The notes below the pieces were generated by a model. It did not search any database, had not been told where the DNA came from, and worked only from the letters and a program-made list of their open reading frames with translations. Source: Alphaproteobacteria bacterium (lineage in GTDB: Bacteria; Pseudomonadota; Alphaproteobacteria; Rhizobiales; Aestuariivirgaceae). From it: a DNA stretch of 7,480 nucleotides. The DNA lies in NCBI GenBank assembly GCA_024279045.1, contig JAJRRZ010000201.1, positions 1-7,480 of the forward strand, in the 5' to 3' direction. Shown piece after piece: positions 6,121-7,480 of this stretch. The first letter of the stretch is position 1, and each line of letters begins with the position of its first letter. Both the position numbers and the translations under genes were made by a program.

Positions 6121-6890
6121 CAGCCTTGCCCCTCCGGCCACAGCCCGCGCTGGCGCAGGGTTGCAATCAGTGCATCCACATCCGCCAGCATCTCGCCCGC
6201 GCGCCGCCGCCGCGTGGCCTCCACCTTCAGCAATGGTGTGTGCGCCTCGGCCACTTCCAGCCCCACCTCTGCGGCGCTCAGCCGTTCGATGGGCTTGCGT
6301 TTTGCCTTCATCACATTGGCCAGCGACACGAAGCGCGGCTCCGCCAGCCGCAGATCAGCCGCCACCACACACGGCAACGGGGCTTTCAGCGTGCGCGTGC
6401 CGGCATCGGCCTCGCACAGCACGTGCGCCACACCATCCTCCACCCGCAGCTCGGCGGCGAACATCGCCTGCGGCCAGCCCAGCCGCGCCGCCAGCATCTG
6501 CGCGGTAACGCCCAGGTCGTCATCGATGGCCTGCTTGCCCATGATCACCAGTTCCGCGCCCTCGCGCCGCGCCAGCGCTGCCAATGCCTGTGCCACCCGC
6601 GGCGGCTCCGGCAACTCCTCCACTTCCACCAGCGCTGCCGCATCCGCCCCCATGGCCAGCGCCGTGCGCAATGCCTTTTCCGTTTCCGCCGGGCCAATGA
6701 CTGCCGCCACCACCCGCGCCGCCACGCCCTGCTCCTTCAGGCGCAGCGCCGCTTCCAGCGCGATCTCGTCGAACGGATTGACGATTTTTGCCGCGCCCTG
6801 ATCGTCCACGCCGGAGCCATCGGGCAGGACGCGCGCCTGCACGTGGTGATCCAGCGTCTGGCGGATGGGCGCGAGAATGGTGTCGATCAT
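6120..6890 (-). CDS. etfB: Electron transfer flavoprotein beta subunit
   Basis: The product is 256 residues (usual length about 250). The ATG at 6890-6888 lies four bases after the rhomboid stop and aligns with the normal ETF beta start; an in-frame GTG at 6911 would add seven residues and lacks a ribosome site. Visible family segments: NPFDEIALEAALRLKE (38-53), GPAETEKALRTALAMGADAA (67-86), VIMGKQAIDDD (115-125), GWPQAMFAAEL (138-148) and LRLAEPRFVSLANVMKAKRK (180-199). The last is the recognition loop that docks on partner dehydrogenases; the anchor leucine (human Leu195) is Leu190 here and human Glu165 is Glu160. Two differences stand out: the AMP-site motif NQT of human ETF beta is GVT (127-129), and the usual VKRVVDY-like N-terminus is IRQTLDH. 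The coding frame is otherwise intact, so I regard it as functional but somewhat diverged. Its stop overlaps the etfA start by one base, indicating translational coupling. Confidence 0.93.
   Translation of the reverse strand: MIDTILAPIRQTLDHHVQARVLPDGSGVDDQGAAKIVNPFDEIALEAALRLKEQGVAARVVAAVIGPAETEKALRTALAMGADAAALVEVEELPEPPRVAQALAALARREGAELVIMGKQAIDDDLGVTAQMLAARLGWPQAMFAAELRVEDGVAHVLCEADAGTRTLKAPLPCVVAADLRLAEPRFVSLANVMKAKRKPIERLSAAEVGLEVAEAHTPLLKVEATRRRRAGEMLADVDALIATLRQRGLWPEGQG
6129..6135 (-). promoter_or_regulatory. Ribosome binding site of etfA inside the end of etfB
   Basis: The minus strand reads GGAGGGG, eight bases before the etfA ATG at 6120. It lies within etfB codons and supports both the start choice and coupled translation. 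Confidence 0.65.
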
Positions 6891-6894
6891 TGCC

Positions 6895-7480
6895 TCAAGC
6901 CCAGGGTTCACGGGTGCGGCCCGGCTGGCGCGCCGCCGGATGTGGCTGCTCCTGTGGATGCATCACGCGGGGTGATTGTCGAGCTTCCGGCGCATCATGC
7001 GTTTGCCGCATTTCCTCCGCCGTCTGGCTGGCCCGCGCCGCCTGCCCGCGCGCCAGCCGCTGGCGAATGTGCCGGCGGAACATCAGCGTTACCAGCAGCC
7101 CGGCCACGAAACCGCCAACATGCGCGCTCCATGCCACACCGCTTTCACCCTGTGCGGTGAGCAGGAACAGCACGTTGAATGCCAGCCAGCCACCCAGCAG
7201 CCACATGGCCGACAGCGAAATCGGCACAATGCCGAACAGGGAGAGCACCTTCGAGCGCGGAAACAGCAGGAAATAACTGGCCACAACGCCGGAAATTGCT
7301 CCCGATGCCCCTACCAGCGGCAGTTGCGAGGCCGGGGCCAGCAGCATGTGCGCCAGCGCCGCCGCCACGCCGCAGAACAGGTAGAACAGCAGGAACCACC
7401 CGTGCCCGAAGCTGTCTTCCACGTTGTCGGCGAACACCCACAGGAAAGCCATGTTGCCCAGCAGATGCATCCAGCCCGCG
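6895..7480 (-). CDS. Rhomboid family intramembrane serine protease (5' end missing)
   Basis: The frame enters from the right edge (AGW just before MHLLGNM) and ends at the TGA 6897-6895, so about 195 C-terminal residues are present and the first helix or helices are missing. The rhomboid motifs are clear: HLLGNM with the oxyanion-site Asn, FADNVEDSFGH in the loop after that helix, PLVGASGAISG with the catalytic Ser (codon 7305-7303), and WSAHVGGFVAG with the catalytic His (codon 7122-7120). Several transmembrane helices surround them. After the last helix comes a hydrophilic tail of about 60 residues rich in Arg, Gln, Ala and Pro, which looks disordered. Rhomboids cleave transmembrane proteins within the membrane; the substrate is unknown. 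The gene stops four bases before etfB, so it is probably cotranscribed with the ETF genes, although no functional link follows from that alone. Confidence 0.93.
   Translation of the reverse strand, partial: AGWMHLLGNMAFLWVFADNVEDSFGHGWFLLFYLFCGVAAALAHMLLAPASQLPLVGASGAISGVVASYFLLFPRSKVLSLFGIVPISLSAMWLLGGWLAFNVLFLLTAQGESGVAWSAHVGGFVAGLLVTLMFRRHIRQRLARGQAARASQTAEEMRQTHDAPEARQSPRVMHPQEQPHPAARQPGRTREPWA

Noticed and set aside
6121..6141. GTG at 6141 as the etfA start
   Set aside because: It would extend into etfB by 22 bases and lengthen the N-terminus beyond the family; the coupled ATG at 6120 has the ribosome site.
5297..6801. Long plus-strand frames (403 and 333 codons) opposite etfA and etfB
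   Set aside because: They lie antisense to well-supported ETF genes and translate to Ser/Ala/Arg/Pro-rich sequence without domains; they are GC-skew artefacts.

Overview
The window reads as chromosomal DNA from a GC-rich alphaproteobacterium. The strongest clue is the pair of adjacent genes for a Mic60/mitofilin-like membrane protein (COG4223 type) and a HemY-type TPR membrane protein; this pairing is characteristic of Alphaproteobacteria. The bacterial Bax-inhibitor-1 homologue, the small periplasmic L,D-transpeptidase and the ETF genes fit the same class. I cannot name the genus. I see no mobile element, CRISPR array, rRNA or tRNA.

Layout. (1) 1-537, minus: 5' part of a Bax inhibitor-1/YccA family membrane protein, running off the left edge. 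(2) 538-830: divergent intergenic region with several inverted repeats, a duplicated GCCATAT/TGGCGATGCC module and a candidate minus-strand promoter. (3) 831-1412, plus: exported L,D-transpeptidase with the YkuD His/Cys motif. (4) 1532-3226, plus: Mic60-like protein with a Lys/Gly-rich N-terminus, one transmembrane helix, a long coiled coil and a C-terminal mitofilin-like domain. (5) 3345-5105, plus: HemY-like protein with two transmembrane helices, TPR-like repeats and a disordered tail. (6) 5122-6897 and on to the right edge, minus: a tightly packed unit rhomboid protease (partial) - etfB - etfA, convergent with hemY and separated from it by 16 bp.

How the genes may work together. The plus-strand block is a cell-envelope group: one peptidoglycan cross-linking or anchoring enzyme and two inner-membrane proteins with large soluble domains. 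The Mic60-HemY pair probably acts in inner-membrane organisation and/or tetrapyrrole-linked functions, but hemC/hemD, which often precede this pair, are not in the window. The minus-strand block encodes an electron-transfer flavoprotein that would carry electrons from acyl-CoA and related dehydrogenases to ETF:quinone oxidoreductase. Its genes are translationally coupled to each other and abut the rhomboid gene.

The window holds mostly recognisable families rather than a clearly new system. The points most worth a second look are the alphaproteobacterial Mic60 homologue with its unusual N-terminus and context, the altered AMP-site and N-terminal residues of EtfB, and the repeat-rich divergent promoter region.
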